Shown: positions 40,719 through 53,139 of the stretch, piece after piece
How positions within the stretch are numbered: the stretch's first letter is position 1
Layout: each line of letters begins with the position of its first letter
Assembly: GCA_015680685.1 (NCBI GenBank)
Contig: MNCI01004678.1
Location: 428,566-492,565 of the forward strand
Source of the DNA: Gnetum montanum
Taxonomy: Eukaryota > Streptophyta > Gnetopsida > Gnetales > Gnetaceae
DNA length: 64,000 bases
Direction of reading: 5' to 3'
Notes under the pieces: generated by a model
Database searches by the model: none
What the model was told of the DNA's origin: nothing
The model's input: the letters and a program-made list of their open reading frames with translations, nothing else
Translations under genes and position numbers: made by a program

Positions 40719-42710
40719 TTAGAATGGAGGATACCCCCCATAACTAAATGGTTGAGCATAGCTAGGATTAATAAATGAAAGGTTGGGATCCTTGCATGTT
40801 GGAAAGATTGAGACTCGGTCATACTTACCCCATTGGGGTTCACACACTTGATTAAAGTTGACATAGTGGGTCAAGTTATATGATGTGGTTAATTTGTAAG
40901 GAGTTAACCCACTATAGCACTTGCGACTGTAAGATGGCATGCAAGGATAAATATGTCTCCCTATGTGGCTATATTCATTGGGCCACATGGTTGTTGGAGT
41001 TTTGATTGGTGGCCCTGATAAGGTAATACAAGGCATTGGATTCAAGGAGAAAGATGCACCACAGTGTTGGACTTGTGCTGAGTTGGAAAATGCAGTGGTC
41101 TTGGAATTGTGTTGTTCCTTTGTACGATCATGTCTAAAGAAGGGATGCCTTCGATGTTGTGGAGGGTTCCCATTGCTGTTGATAGTAGAAGCATAAGTAA
41201 TGTTCATGGATTGATGCTGTGGTGCAAATCCTTTGGGTACAATTGGTGGCGATATAGAAGGAGGTGAAGGATGAGAATGTTGAAATTGATGAGAAGTGTA
41301 AGGTACCCAAGGTGGTGGTCCCATTGGTGAGGATACAGGTTGATGATATCGAAGAGAATGATAATAATGTGGTGAGATAGAGGATGTTGACCCAGTTGGG
41401 GAAACAGGATGCTGAACCTGATAAGCGCTTGGGCTCGGATGATATGAAGGGTGTGACCAATTTGAGGGTGGCCTTTCCCACAACTGGGATCTTTGCCACT
41501 ATGATTGAACACAATATTTTTGTATGAACTTTGGATGTAACATTCTTCCCCAATGCTCATGCAAATGGAACAAGATTGGACATTGACCTTTGGGGTGATC
41601 ATACAGGAAAATGTTACACTGATATGTATGATTAGCAGTTGAGTTCTTATTCTCTTCAACCCTTCTTTTTGATTATCTAGTGGTATTCCATCCTATTTCT
41701 TGGTTCGTCATGACTCTACCTCCAATAATGTTGGCATATTCTTCACATTTTTCATGTATCCACTCTGTCATCTTATTGATCTTTGCCTCAATTTTGTCTA
41801 GTGATTGTAATATTGGCAAAGATGGTTCCACCTCCTTGAGGTGAGTTGATTTTTCCTCTTCTTGATTATGGACCTTTGTTGATTTAAGATTTTGGTCGCG
41901 TTGAGATTTTTCAACATTCTCCCATTTAGCCATTTCTCCTCCTTTTGCTAGCTACTTAATAAGCTCTTGGAATTGATGGGTTCATAGTTCATATAGTTGA
42001 CTTGGGGCATACATCCCTAAGGTTTCCCTTGTTTCATTACGGAGCCCATCTATAATATGGTACATTACCCTCTCCTTGGAGAATACATGGCCTAGGCAAT
42101 TGTTTAACAAAGAGTAATATCTTTCTAAGGCCATGTCCAAGGGTTCATGTTATGCTTGTTTCCACTCTTGGATTTGTCTCCTCAAGGCTAACACTCTTGC
42201 ATAGGTTTGATATCTTTCATTGAAGAGTTCTACCAATGTCGGCCAACATCGAATTGATTTTGGTCTTAAGGACCTGTACCATACTTTTGCTTGGCCAATG
42301 AGTGTCATAGGAAAGAGCTTAAGTTTTTGCCACCCATTATCAATATTGTTCCATACACAAGCATCATGAAAGGCTTGTAAATGGTGTTGTGGATCTAAAT
42401 CATAGCCTCCTGAAAACTTGGGAAAGTTGTTTAAATTAAGCCTAGGTAGATGGATTTCCTTGCAATGCCTGCGAGATATTTGAATAGCCTCTTGTATATG
42501 CATTAGGATCGTAGTGGCCAGTAGGGGTTCATTGTGACTAGGTAGGTTATGAATTTGTGAGCTGGGACAATGTTGTCTTCGTTTATGTACATAGGAGACC
42601 CCTGCATAGGATTGAGTACTCCAAACTTTGTCTTCATCATATAATTTGTTGGTTCTCCAATGAATTGCCTTACTAGTTGTTGCATTGTCATAGTCTTGTG
42701 AGAGAGACAT
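40719..42710 (-). pseudogene. Copy A gag (Athila-like), one frame with stops
   Basis: It opens MSLSQDYDNATTSKAIHW at 42710 and stays in one frame to SYGGYPPF at 40719. The core retrotransposon gag domain is at about 42430-42000 (FPKFSGGYDLDPQHHLQAF, then KLKLFPMTLIGQAKVWYRSL). Then come a coiled coil (IEAKINKMTEWIHEKCEE), a knuckle-like CNIFLYDHPKGQCP and a long Pro/Ser/His-rich tail. At least five in-frame stops are present. One is a TAA at about 42148 where copy B has CAA, i.e. a C-to-T change. Confidence 0.82.
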
Positions 42711-42825
42711 TGTTGTGAATCGTGTGTGACTTAGTTGAAATTAATATATTTTCTAAAAGATATATCGTGAATACTTTGTTACAACGATCTTGTATGATAT
42801 AACTAATCTAAATAACTAGCACTGT

Positions 42826-42843
42826 CCTTGGCAACGACGCCAA
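42826..42843 (-). other. Copy A primer-binding site
   Basis: Minus-strand TTGGCGTCGTTGCCAAGG directly follows the 5' LTR. It follows the TTGGCGCCGTTGCCGGGG form seen in Athila/Tat elements. Confidence 0.8.
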
Positions 42844-43691
42844 TGATGAGTGGTGAGGTACCCCTACACTCAACCATATGAATACGAGCATTTCACACAT
42901 GATCCGATCGAACTCTGCAGATGGGCTAGTTGTGGTATCTAGATAGTTACTCATTGATCGCAGTTCATTGTCTTCCCACTTGGACTAGTATTTGCTTTGT
43001 CACATATGGTTTAGTCTAGAGTGAGGTGTATGATGCAGTCCTAAATTAGTGCTACTCCTAGAGGCAATAGAAAGTAACTTTAATTAAGCTAGGAGGAAAA
43101 GGGAGAGAGAGTTAAGCTAATAGGACATAGGGGGAGAGAATCTAAACTAGCCTAAGTGTGATGAGCATCCGTTCCTTAATCATTCATACACATCTTGGAC
43201 CTTGTGTACGATTACTAGGATTACCAAGCCCATATCCTAGGTACACTACTGGGATACCTAGTCACACTTAAATGCTCGTGATTAAGTCGTACTCATTCCA
43301 CATTTAATAACAGGGATAGGAGTTGAGGGTAAAGAAGTATTAATTAAGAAAGCAATAAATAACAATTAATAATTAAACTAAGTGAATGCTATAATGATGA
43401 AGTAATCTCGATCTTTATTTCTGGTCATGTGCGTGTCCAAGTACGTCACACTCGAATAAAGGTGCCATACAATTACAGGGAGAAAGGATTGAGAAGAACT
43501 AAAAATGAAAACTAACTTCTAACTAAACTACTACTTCCCTCCGTGCGCCTATATGTGTATTTATAGGCCCGCACAGGAGTCATGATATCGTGTATCTGAT
43601 ATCGTTATTTAGGTCACGATATTGCGTACCCAATATCGTGGATCCGATATTGGAGGTCCAATATCGGAGCCTAATATATCATGATTCATCA
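42844..43691 (-). repeat. Copy A 5' LTR
   Basis: 848 bp and clearly homologous to 35002-35880. It keeps two exact GATATC palindromes in U3 and four one-base variants (GATATT/AATATC), consistent with transitions. Differences between the two LTRs indicate an old insertion. Confidence 0.88.
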
Positions 43692-44357
43692 GGGATAATT
43701 TCTTAGTTACATATAAAACATAAAGTAAATGAAAAATGTTTTGCATGTAAATAAGTATGCATTACTCTCTTCTATATGCAACACTTGACCTTGTATGTGA
43801 CACTTGACCTTCTATGCAGTGCTTGACCTTTTATGAAATATTTAAATTACCACATTACTAATTGGCAAATCCATAAACTTCATCTATGAATACCTAGGGA
43901 AGTTGCCTACAAAAAATCCATAAGATATTAAAACCTGGGTGATTAGTTTGATATCCAATACTATAATATTAACTAACCTCTATCACGTCCATATGCATAT
44001 ATTAGCCAAATGGCAAACATTCACCTCTATTTTTTCCCTACCTTGTTCTTTTTGTTTTTGAATTTATGTTTTATTTTATTTTTATTTTCTACTTTTTTCT
44101 TTCAATTTTCACATATACCCACTAATTCCTTTTTCTAAATTTTTGAGTCAAGAAGTATCAAGTACTCATGGGTTATTAGCACATGGGGTACTACTTTCAT
44201 TGGTATGTTTTATTTAGATTACTTTATATTATTACAAATAAATATTTACTTATTTCTTTTAGTTTATTTATTTATTTTTAGGTTATGTTTTAAAGACTCT
44301 TATAATACTACCTTAGCTAGTTATGTTTTGACCTTAGACTTTGTTATTAAGGGGGGT

Positions 44358-44492
44358 GTTGGAACCACAAATAATTGAAACATAGATACCCCCAAGATTT
44401 TATATAAGTTTATAACTCAATGTTACCTAATAGAATCAAACCTACAACCTAGGATTACTGGGTCAAGACTTGTACCACTAGGTTAACATCTT
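44358..44492 (-). repeat. SINE copy (minus)
   Basis: Minus-strand A-box-like TTAACCTAGTGGTACAAG, B-box-like AGGTTTGATTC and a tail GGTAACATTGAGTTATAAAC running to GTGGTTCC. It is closely related in order to 5711-5800 and 46323-46438. Confidence 0.65.
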
Positions 44493-46322
44493 ATTGTTAT
44501 ACTTTGTTATTAGTTTAGCTTAGACATAGCTACTAGTTGATCCATAGGAGAGGTACCTATAAGGTAGGCACTAGATGTACGCCCATGTTAGAATATTATT
44601 TATTTTAATTTTAAAAATTATGTTTTCCTTTTAGTTTTAGGCTGTCTATATATTATCCTTTTTGCCCAACCATGACATACCCTTGTCAGCATAAATATCT
44701 AACAATCATTCTATGAGAGAACATCCAATTGCTTTACTGACATTTGGAAGATAGAACTAAAGATGAAGGTCCTACTAGTTTGGAGAAGAGCTACATCTAG
44801 ATCTGCATGATCTATCATGACCTTGGTATGTTCTTAGTTTTAGATCTCATTTCAGGTTTCACATAGATCCCATCATTGACCTGTAGTTTTGTCTAGGATT
44901 TGGAGCATGTTCGGGAGATCACGGCCACACCAAAGTTTATTGCTACAATGTTGTGATATCAAGTAAGATAAATTTAGTATGTTTCTCTAATTTTTGATTT
45001 TGATATTTTTGTTTCATGCCCATTAATTTTGACCAATGTTTATTTTTTCATTGATGGAATGTTTGATATTCGGGTTTGATTATTATATATATATATATGT
45101 ATAAAGTTTTAGTAATTTTCTAAGATTTATTTTACGCATAAAATTCCAAATAATATTGTGCCTTATTTTTATATCATTTCTATTTTGCCAAATGTTTTAC
45201 TCATAGAACGAGGTTTTTGAGTTGGAATTCACATTTTTACCCCTAAAATGATGTCAAATGACGATGGCCTAGAAAACAAAGTTATTTAACTTAGCAATGC
45301 TAACCCTGAGGCATCCTTCTCAGTCCGTCATGACCCCTTTGTGATGTCACACCAAAGTTTTTGATTCGTGCTAACATCATCAATCAACGTAGCATGAAAA
45401 ATGAAGCAACTTTTGTAAAGCAATCTTTGGCCTCTGTGAAATAAAAAATTTAAGAAATAGTAAAAAAAAGAAAAACATAAGTTTTTGGGCTTCCTAGAAT
45501 GCCTAAAAGTCTTTAAAAAAACTAATGATATTTTTAATATTTTAGTAACTTAGAATAGCATTTAAAATCTTAGATTTCTTAGTGTAATTTTTTACATTTT
45601 TCTGTTAGCTATTAGAATATATTTTTTTTAGTTTTAGCATTTTTCACCGTCTTAGAATATTTGTTTGGCAACATCTTTCTTGGCCATAGGTCTTTTATTA
45701 TTTTCACTTAGTAATTTAGGCACGCCTCCCCTCATACCTATATATATATATATACATACATACATATATTAGTATTAGATTATGTAATATCTGATTGTTT
45801 TAAAACCATCATCTTATATTGTCATTTATTTTCTTATGTTTGGTTCTTAAGCATAAGGAAATATTTAATATATATTATGTTAATAATTTATTGTATATTA
45901 CTAGTGGTTTATGCTAGTGTATTCTAACATATCTTTTATGCTTATGGTTATGGTTATGTACTTTGACCTTTGAAACCTTAACCCCTTATGTGCATGCATT
46001 GGAATTTTTATACATCATGGTATATTTCTTATAAGTTTGTGTATGATGCTTGGAAGTCTTGATAAGCTTACTTATTTTATTATGTCTAGATATTATGCTT
46101 CCTAAGGTTTGAACCTTAGACCTTTCTCTTATTACATATTTGAAAATATTATTATTCTATATATTTCTTTTCTTGATTGTTCTTTCTTGGCATTTACTAA
46201 TGTTTGCTACCTCTTGTGAAGAATAGGTTGGAATGGCAGTGGTAACCTATTGTTAGTATCTTATTAATGTTTATTATATTTTATCTAATTTATAATTTTT
46301 TATGTTATTAGATTTTTGTAGA

Positions 46323-46438
46323 TGTTGGAACCTAAAATAAGTGAAAAGTAGGTAGTCCAATTAGAACTTTATATAACTCAACATTACCCATTGGAATCAA
46401 ACTCATGACTTGGAGCTTTACCACCAAGTCAATACCTC
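46323..46438 (-). repeat. SINE copy (minus)
   Basis: Minus-strand GACTTGGTGGTAAAG, B-box-like GAGTTTGATTCC, then GGTAATGTTGAGTTATATAA and TTTAGGTTCC at the end. Same family as 44358-44492. Confidence 0.65.
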
Positions 46439-46558
46439 ATTATGTTTATTATTCAATTTTGGAATAATATAAGAATATGGTTATGAGACATGTTAATAGA
46501 TATTTGGGATTTATTCCAATTATTCTTTTATTTTATCTTAGAACCTATTCTTGGATAT

Positions 46559-47454
46559 TGATAAAGTCAATTTTTCTAGACCAATGATATCGTAACTACA
46601 ATATTGTATCTACAATGTCGTATATACAATATCATAGCACATGCTATGTTATCGTAGATCTGATATCAATACAATATTGTAGGATGTGTGTAGCCTATAA
46701 ATACAACACTTGGATGCATGGATCCAAATAAGTTTTCATTCCATAGTAATAGAAATATTTCAGCTTGTTTTCATAATCTAGCACTTAGAAGTGTGAATGC
46801 CTGCAGTGTAGTGTGACTTAGTGCATGACATCTTTGTTCAAACATCTTGTACTTGGGCATAAGTGTGATAAAATATAAAGATAAAACTATTTCTCACTAT
46901 TGCAACATTCTCCTAGTTTACTATTTTGACTTGGCTTAATGTTTATTATTTTCATAGTTACTATTTTACTATTCCATGCACTTTACTATTTTTTTTGTTA
47001 TTAAGAAAAATGAGTACAATTGATCTTGAGCACTTAAGTGTAATTGCTTGGTAACCAGTAGTGCGATCGCTTGGTACACCTAGTAGTAGTACACTTGGTA
47101 TCCTAGTCGTAGTTACACAAAGCCCAAGGTGTGTACGAAAGATTAGGAATGGATGCTCATTGCCATAGGCTAGAATAGATATGTTTACTTGTTTTACTTA
47201 GATTTAAAGATCATTTCCATTTCCATTATGTTTGCTAGGGGTAACAATGGCCTACCAACATCAGATATCATATACCTCACTGTGAGCTAAATCATACCTG
47301 TAGACTTCACTAGCTCTAGGTGGGAAGACAATGGTCTCAAACTTAAACCAATTGGTAGCATATTAACATTGCCTTGTTCACGGATTATGATTTGGCCATG
47401 CGTGAATGCCTGTGACTTGTATGGTTGGGTGTTATATTGCTCAATTGCTCATTA
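46559..47454 (+). mobile_element. Old solo LTR of the gag-plus-ORF2 family
   Basis: 896 bp from TGATAAAGTCAATT to TTGCTCATTA, flanked by the 5 bp direct repeat GATAT (46554-46558 and 47455-47459). The landmarks are in order: decayed GATATC/AATATT words, CCTATAAATAC box, GAGTACAATTGATCTTGAGC, repeated CTTGGTA words and TGTATGGTTG near the 3' end. It is strongly eroded by transitions. Confidence 0.8.
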
Positions 47455-47459
47455 GATAT

Positions 47460-48548
47460 GTTGGTTTATTCTAGTAGTTTCTTAGTAACTTTAACCCTTT
47501 AATTAATCACTAGAACCTTTTATGAATAAATTTTATCTTATTTTTAGAAAATAAATTCTTTATTCTTTATTTTTGGAATTGGCCAAACACTCCCTAGGAT
47601 GCATATAAATATATGGCATTGCTAGCTCTTTTGGCATCAATTAGGTGTATCTCTCTCTTGTGCTCATGTTTGTGGCTATGTTTGGTAAATTTTTTGGTGA
47701 TTTTTAGATCTAAACTTCTTTTTTCTTAGAAAAGCTTGGATCTCAATTGGTCTCTCAATGTAGAGCAAATATTATTGATTTCATCAATTTTAATAAGCAG
47801 TTTATTGTCTTATAATTGCTTCCTTTATTTGATGGTTTGCATTGTTGATCTAATCATATTGTATGTGTTTTTGGCTATGTTCTTGCCAACATAACCATTT
47901 TTGAAAATTGGAGAAAAATATAGATTTTTTTTAATTTTTCAAAAAAGATTTATGGATGAGGATGGGAGATAGAGAAAAATGCTTGATTGGCTAGTTTCTT
48001 AAGGTTAAATTATTCATAAATTATTCAAAAGATTGATAGTATTGAAAGATCAAAATAGCTTTTTAAGAAAAGCCCAACATATACATTTGTGCACGATATG
48101 CTTAAGTTTTAAGTTCAAGCTATAATATAAGTAATATTATTGAGATTTATGAAGCTTAAGTTAAGAGTTTAATTTTTTGAAGTTACATTTAATTTCAGAA
48201 TAAGCTTGAAGGCTTATAACCAAAATTATTCTATAGTAGTATCATATACTTTTAAAAGCTTAATGACGGTCACAAAAATGCTAGCTAAAATTCATAGGTT
48301 TGAGAAATCACTTGATATTATTTGGGGTTTAAGTGATATAGTATCACGAAGCTTAGTTATTCACTTTTTGGTTTTTAAAAGAAGAAGAAAAAAACACATG
48401 TTTAATGGGATTTTTAATCCAAACATGAGGCATGGTAGGGTCAACAAGAGCTTATTTCTAAAAACACGTGAAATATAGTTAAAAAGAGCCTGTTAGAGAA
48501 AAAGCTTAAGAGGGTAGAGCACCATGTGAGCCATTATAACCAATATTT
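47460..48548. other. Intergenic, no gene recognised
   Basis: The 48206-48478 open frame shows no domain. AGCTTAAG-type words become frequent from about 48080 and lead into the palindrome array. Confidence 0.4.
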
Positions 48549-50589
48549 AGAACTAGGATTTGGTTCTAGAAAAAGGCTCTACTTCTATATCAGCTAAAAA
48601 GATAGCAATGTTTTAAGACCAGCTTCTAGAACTATCAGCGATGGGAAACAAAAAATGGTTATGCAAGACTTCTATAAAGCATTGACCATGCAGATAGAAG
48701 CCCATAGTAGCCAAAGCGTAGTTTTAAAAGGCATTAGCTTTTGGTTCTAAATCACTTTAATTGTCATATCAATGCAATAGCCAAAAAGAACCTAGATTTA
48801 GAATAAAAAAGAAATTCTCAATAGCAAAAGCACCAAGTAATCTTGTGAGAATATATTGTGAGAATATAAAGTGTTGTGTTTTTAAAAGAGCTATGAGGGT
48901 TACCAAGAAGAACCAAAAAGTGGTTCTAGTATAGCTAGTAGAAAACTCAAGTACAACAGTTTTAGCTTATAAGTTTCACATCAGCTAAGCTATTTGAAAT
49001 AGAGATGTTCTATGGTAAGTGATTTTATTGTTCAAAAAAGGTTCATCTAGGAAGAAGAAAAAGATCTTAGAATCAAAAATCAGTTCCATTGAAATTTTAT
49101 GAAGCTTTTAATCCATATTCATAGGACTAATTCATAATGAACAAAGCTATTTAGAACCAAAATTCAATTATAAAAAGAGCTAATATAACCCATGAAAGTC
49201 AAGAAACTGTAAAGTGGATAATTTTAGATTAGTTTCCACATTAACTCTACTAAGTAGAACCAATATCTAGAACCAAAAAATGTTCTACAAATCTCCATTA
49301 AAGGGAAAAGTCTTTTAAAATTAAACTTGGGGTAGACGTAAATAGATAAGAAATTCACCACATAAGCTTTGCATATAGAATTAAAATTGAGAATTAAAAA
49401 GTGATTCTATTTAACCCATCACAACATCCTACCATGTTAACTCTTTAGAAATCTAGTTCTATTTAGCTTTTTCACCAAAGAGCCATTATCAAAATAAATC
49501 TAAAGGTTAGGTCACATTGCACAATCTACATCAATTCATAACATAAGGCACTAGAGTAAGTAGATAGAACTGTCAACTTGCAAAAAAAGGAAAGTGTCAT
49601 TTGCATATCAATTTAAGAAAAAAGTACTAAAGTAAGCTCATAGAACAATCCTTTAGAACCAAAATTTGGTTCTACTAATCCCATCATACATATCATCAAT
49701 CTAGCATTAAAAAGATCTAAAGATCATGTCAACTATGGTATTTAGAACCAAAAATTGTTTCTAAGAGTAAAGATTTATTATGTTAGCTATGCAGTGTTTA
49801 GAACTTCCAAATAGATTAGAGATTTAGTTCTAAACATAATTCCTTCACATCAACTGAAAGAAAAGTACAAATTTAAGGAAAGCTATTAAAATCAAAATTT
49901 GGTTTCAGAAAAGAGCTCAAGTGTCATGGCAACATGAGCCTACTTTAGGTAAAGTGTAGAGAGCACTTAGATAAGATTCCAACTCTTTAACATTTCTGTC
50001 AACTTCATTTAACAAAATTAACATCTAGAGCCAAAATTTAGTTCTATAATGTCATGTCACCACATTAGCGTAGAAGTGTTGAAAGAACTAATTTGTAGAA
50101 CTGGAATCTAGTTCTATAAAAGAGCTCTATTTTCACGTCAACTTACCAATAGAACTATTAATTTGAACCAATTATCAGTTCTACAAAGCTCATTCCTATG
50201 AAAGCTAGTGAAAGTAGCAAATGAACAAGGGATAAAGCTAGTCCAAGAACTAAGGCATGTTAAGTTATTAGTTCACTCAATAAAATTCAACTTTAGAATC
50301 AAAATCTTATTCCAAACTTGGTCCTGTCCATGTTAGCTCTACACAAAGAATAAAGTTGCGAAAAGGATTCTAGACATGTAGCCTAGAGAAAAGCTACTAA
50401 TATTGCAAAAAGTCCCATATATCATCATATTTAGAAAATGAGCTATAATTGCGAAAAAGTAATTGAAAAGAAGACCTAATTAAAAAAGCTTAGTATAAAG
50501 CCATTTAACAACTAAAAATAGCTTAAGCATGCATGGTATTGAAGGAAGCTTAAGTGATCATCCAAAACTAGAACCATAGAAGGGTTCTA
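48549..50589. repeat. Array of an imperfect 20 bp palindrome (consensus AGAACCAAAATTTGGTTCTA)
   Basis: Clear copies start at 48549, 48909, 49269, 49390, 49655, 49744, 49888, 50027, 50097, 50164, 50295 and 50570. Shorter or half copies lie near 48616, 48739, 49153 and 49447. Spacing is irregular, about 60-290 bp. Many copies are followed by AAAGAGCTC-like and TCATGTCAAC-like words, so a longer decayed monomer is likely. No coding frame, LTR end or SINE box explains it. It may be a very old tandem array or the non-coding body of an unknown element. Confidence 0.75.
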
Positions 50590-52544
50590 CAAAAATCATG
50601 TCAATCTCACAAGAAGATTAATGTAGCATCTAAAGTCTAGGAAATTAATTAAATTTGAAGTGTCAAAATCAGCCAAATTTTTAGATTACAAGTAGATCAT
50701 AGTAGAAAATTGATTACCCAAATTCAATGATCAAGCTTCATAGAAATAAAACAAAGACTTTAACTACAAGAATAACTTTCATCAAAGGTAAAAAAAGCTA
50801 TATTCAAGAAAGCAGTTAGTGTCTAGAGTAACTAATCTAAACCAAAAGAGTCTAAGGAGCTTGAGATTCATTAAATAAATCCATGCCTTTAGTAATCAAT
50901 GTAGGGAAAGAAGGCCTAAATTGAATTTAGTTCCAAGATGTAGACCAGAGCCAAACAAGTAATTACAAACTATAAAGCTTCTTTTAGCAATGAGTAACTA
51001 ACAATAAGTTACAATAAGAAGCTTTGAGAACTACAGAATAAGAAAAGAAATATCAAGCTAAAAATTTTCTATTGGCTAATTGCAACTAAAAATTAGTTAA
51101 CTTTAGATCTATGAATGGCTAAATATGTAATATTTTAAAAATATGATTTGGATTGGATAGGGAGATCATAGCAAAAGATAGGAAAAAGCATTACTATAAC
51201 AATGACATCATCAATAAGGTTTTGGCCTTTCAATTTCTCTTTCTAAGTTATTCTTCTAGTTTATTTTCAAGTTTTAAAAATTTCTTAGATAAAAATTTTA
51301 ATTGTAAAAAAATTATTTCTATTAGCTTTAAAGAAAGTCAATTTTTCGTAATATTACAGATATTTAGCATACTTTTTCTTTTCTCATGAAATTATGCAGC
51401 TTTATTAAGTGCCAATTCTTAATGAGTTCAACTTAGAATTAATACTATTAGATCAAAAGCTTAGTTAAATAATAGAACAAATTTTATTTCAAATTATAGC
51501 TCTATTTGTGATTCTTCTTAGAATTTTACTTTGGGAAAGTACATTAACAAATATCTCAAACTTTCTTTTAATATTATCTTAAAAGACTACTATTCTACCA
51601 TCAACTATGATTTTTCATTTTAGAACTTAGCAATTTTTACTCTTTCAAAACTAATTTAAGTTCATAGTTAGCAGTAAAATGTCATTAAATTGTTGAATAT
51701 TTTTGTAAAAAATTATCTATTCACATTTTTAACATTATAATTAATTCAAATTTAGGTACCATATACACATAAGCCATTAGCTCATATTATCTAGCGAAAG
51801 CTATTTGGTGGTATTTGTGTCATAGCAAAGCCATAGACAAGCAGCCACCTAAAACAAGTTTTAACAAGTTAGTTTTTACACTAATATTGTTGTTAATATA
51901 ATCTTGTTTTTTTAATGATTCATTTCTAATTTGTCATTTTTGTGACTATTTACTTTCCATATCATGCTCATCTTTCTTCTACAGTATCTATTTCTCATAA
52001 TAATGGAATTCTTGCACATTTTCTAAAGCAACAAGGTTAGGGTGATGTTTAATAGGAATGTTGGCTTTAGATAATGATAGAAAGAAAATATTTCAAATGT
52101 GTATGAGCATCTTTAACATGTCAGAAATCTTGGGAATAATGAATAGAATGCATTAAACATGATTTGGGGAAGAGGTAACTAACATAAAGGTTGGTACTTC
52201 ATGGTTGATCATCATGTCATAGTCACATATTAGACCTGATTTTAGGATGGTGGTGAGAAGCTAGGGCCTAGGAAAAGTATATGGTTGATGCTAGTCATAA
52301 CATAATTCAATAGTTAGCCTATACATGCATGATGATTTCTAACCCAACAGTTGTTCTTGTCTTGCATGAGAATTAGCCTAAGTAAGTGAGGTAATACACA
52401 AAACAATTCTTGAATGCTAGTTAAGTTAGTATCAAGTCTTATATTTTTTCCAAACATCTAATGTTAGAAAGCTTACAAGAAAATCCATACATAGGAAAAT
52501 CATGATTAATGCATTAATGATAATGTTAATGGTGTAGTTAACAA
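50590..52544. other. AT-rich intergenic, no gene
   Basis: No domain-bearing frame; the 51153-51389 reading is low-complexity Phe/Ser/Leu. Confidence 0.4.
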
Positions 52545-53133
52545 TTATGCTTTGATTAATAATGTGTTAATTGGTAATTGTTATTGGTACTGACAATATA
52601 TTTTGTAGCATGGGCCCCATCTTCTAACTTGTTCCAAGTGACACCAAGGTGATTTCCTCTATTGTGAAGGTGTTCTAACCCTTCATACATGCATTTCATG
52701 CATATCTTAGTTAGAAGGTTCAGATGAAGGTTCTTGGTGATGTTATAGATGCTAGATTGTAGTGTGCTATGAGAACATTTGAGATTAAGAGGCCTTGCGA
52801 GCAAAGGATTTAAGAATCATTGTATTTTTAGAACCATGTAATGGATGCATAAATGGTTCTTATGGTTCACTTATGTATTTCTTGTAACTTGTACATCAGG
52901 GTCTTGTATCTAAGTTAGTGGTATATCAATACATGGATCTTGCTAGGTGGTTTATTCTTTATGGGTTGTTGAGGTGTGAATATTGGTTTATAAGCTTCAT
53001 ACTTTGTGATTTAAGATTTTCCAATAATTTAATTTTGGATTTTAAGTTATTCATGTGGAACATATGGAATTTAATCATGTTCCTTAAGTGATTTAAATTT
53101 TTTTTCTATGGTTAATTTCAAGATGTAACACAT
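52545..53133 (-). mobile_element. LTR-like dispersed repeat (minus)
   Basis: Starting on the minus strand at TGTTACATCTTGAAATTAAC, it matches 16779-17380 block by block over about 590 bp, with moderate divergence. Together they define an LTR-like family. No internal domains are attached to either copy. Confidence 0.6.
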
Positions 53134-53139
53134 AATTTA

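Larger units (their letters stand above)
35002..43691 (-). mobile_element. Full-length non-autonomous Athila-like LTR element, copy A (8.69 kb)
   Basis: It is bounded by the 5 bp direct repeat GGGAT (34997-35001 and 43692-43696). LTRs are at 35002-35880 and 42844-43691. The primer site lies inside the right LTR and the polypurine tract inside the left LTR, both in minus orientation. Between them I see only gag (42710 to 40719) and a second ORF (38836 to about 36060), separated by a 1.9 kb spacer. No protease DSG, RT, RNase H or integrase motif is visible in about 7 kb, so it must borrow these in trans. Athila affinity comes from the gag layout and the TTGGCG..GTTGCC primer site. Confidence 0.88.
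43697..46553. other. Intergenic, no gene; contains one certain SINE and AT-rich repeats
   Basis: AT-rich sequence with (TA)n stretches near 45085 and 45741-45760 followed by CATA repeats. No coding frame with a recognised domain. Confidence 0.45.

Noticed and set aside
48549-50589. CRISPR-like array
   Set aside because: Spacing is irregular, repeats are degenerate palindromes, there are no cas genes, and the context is a plant nuclear genome.
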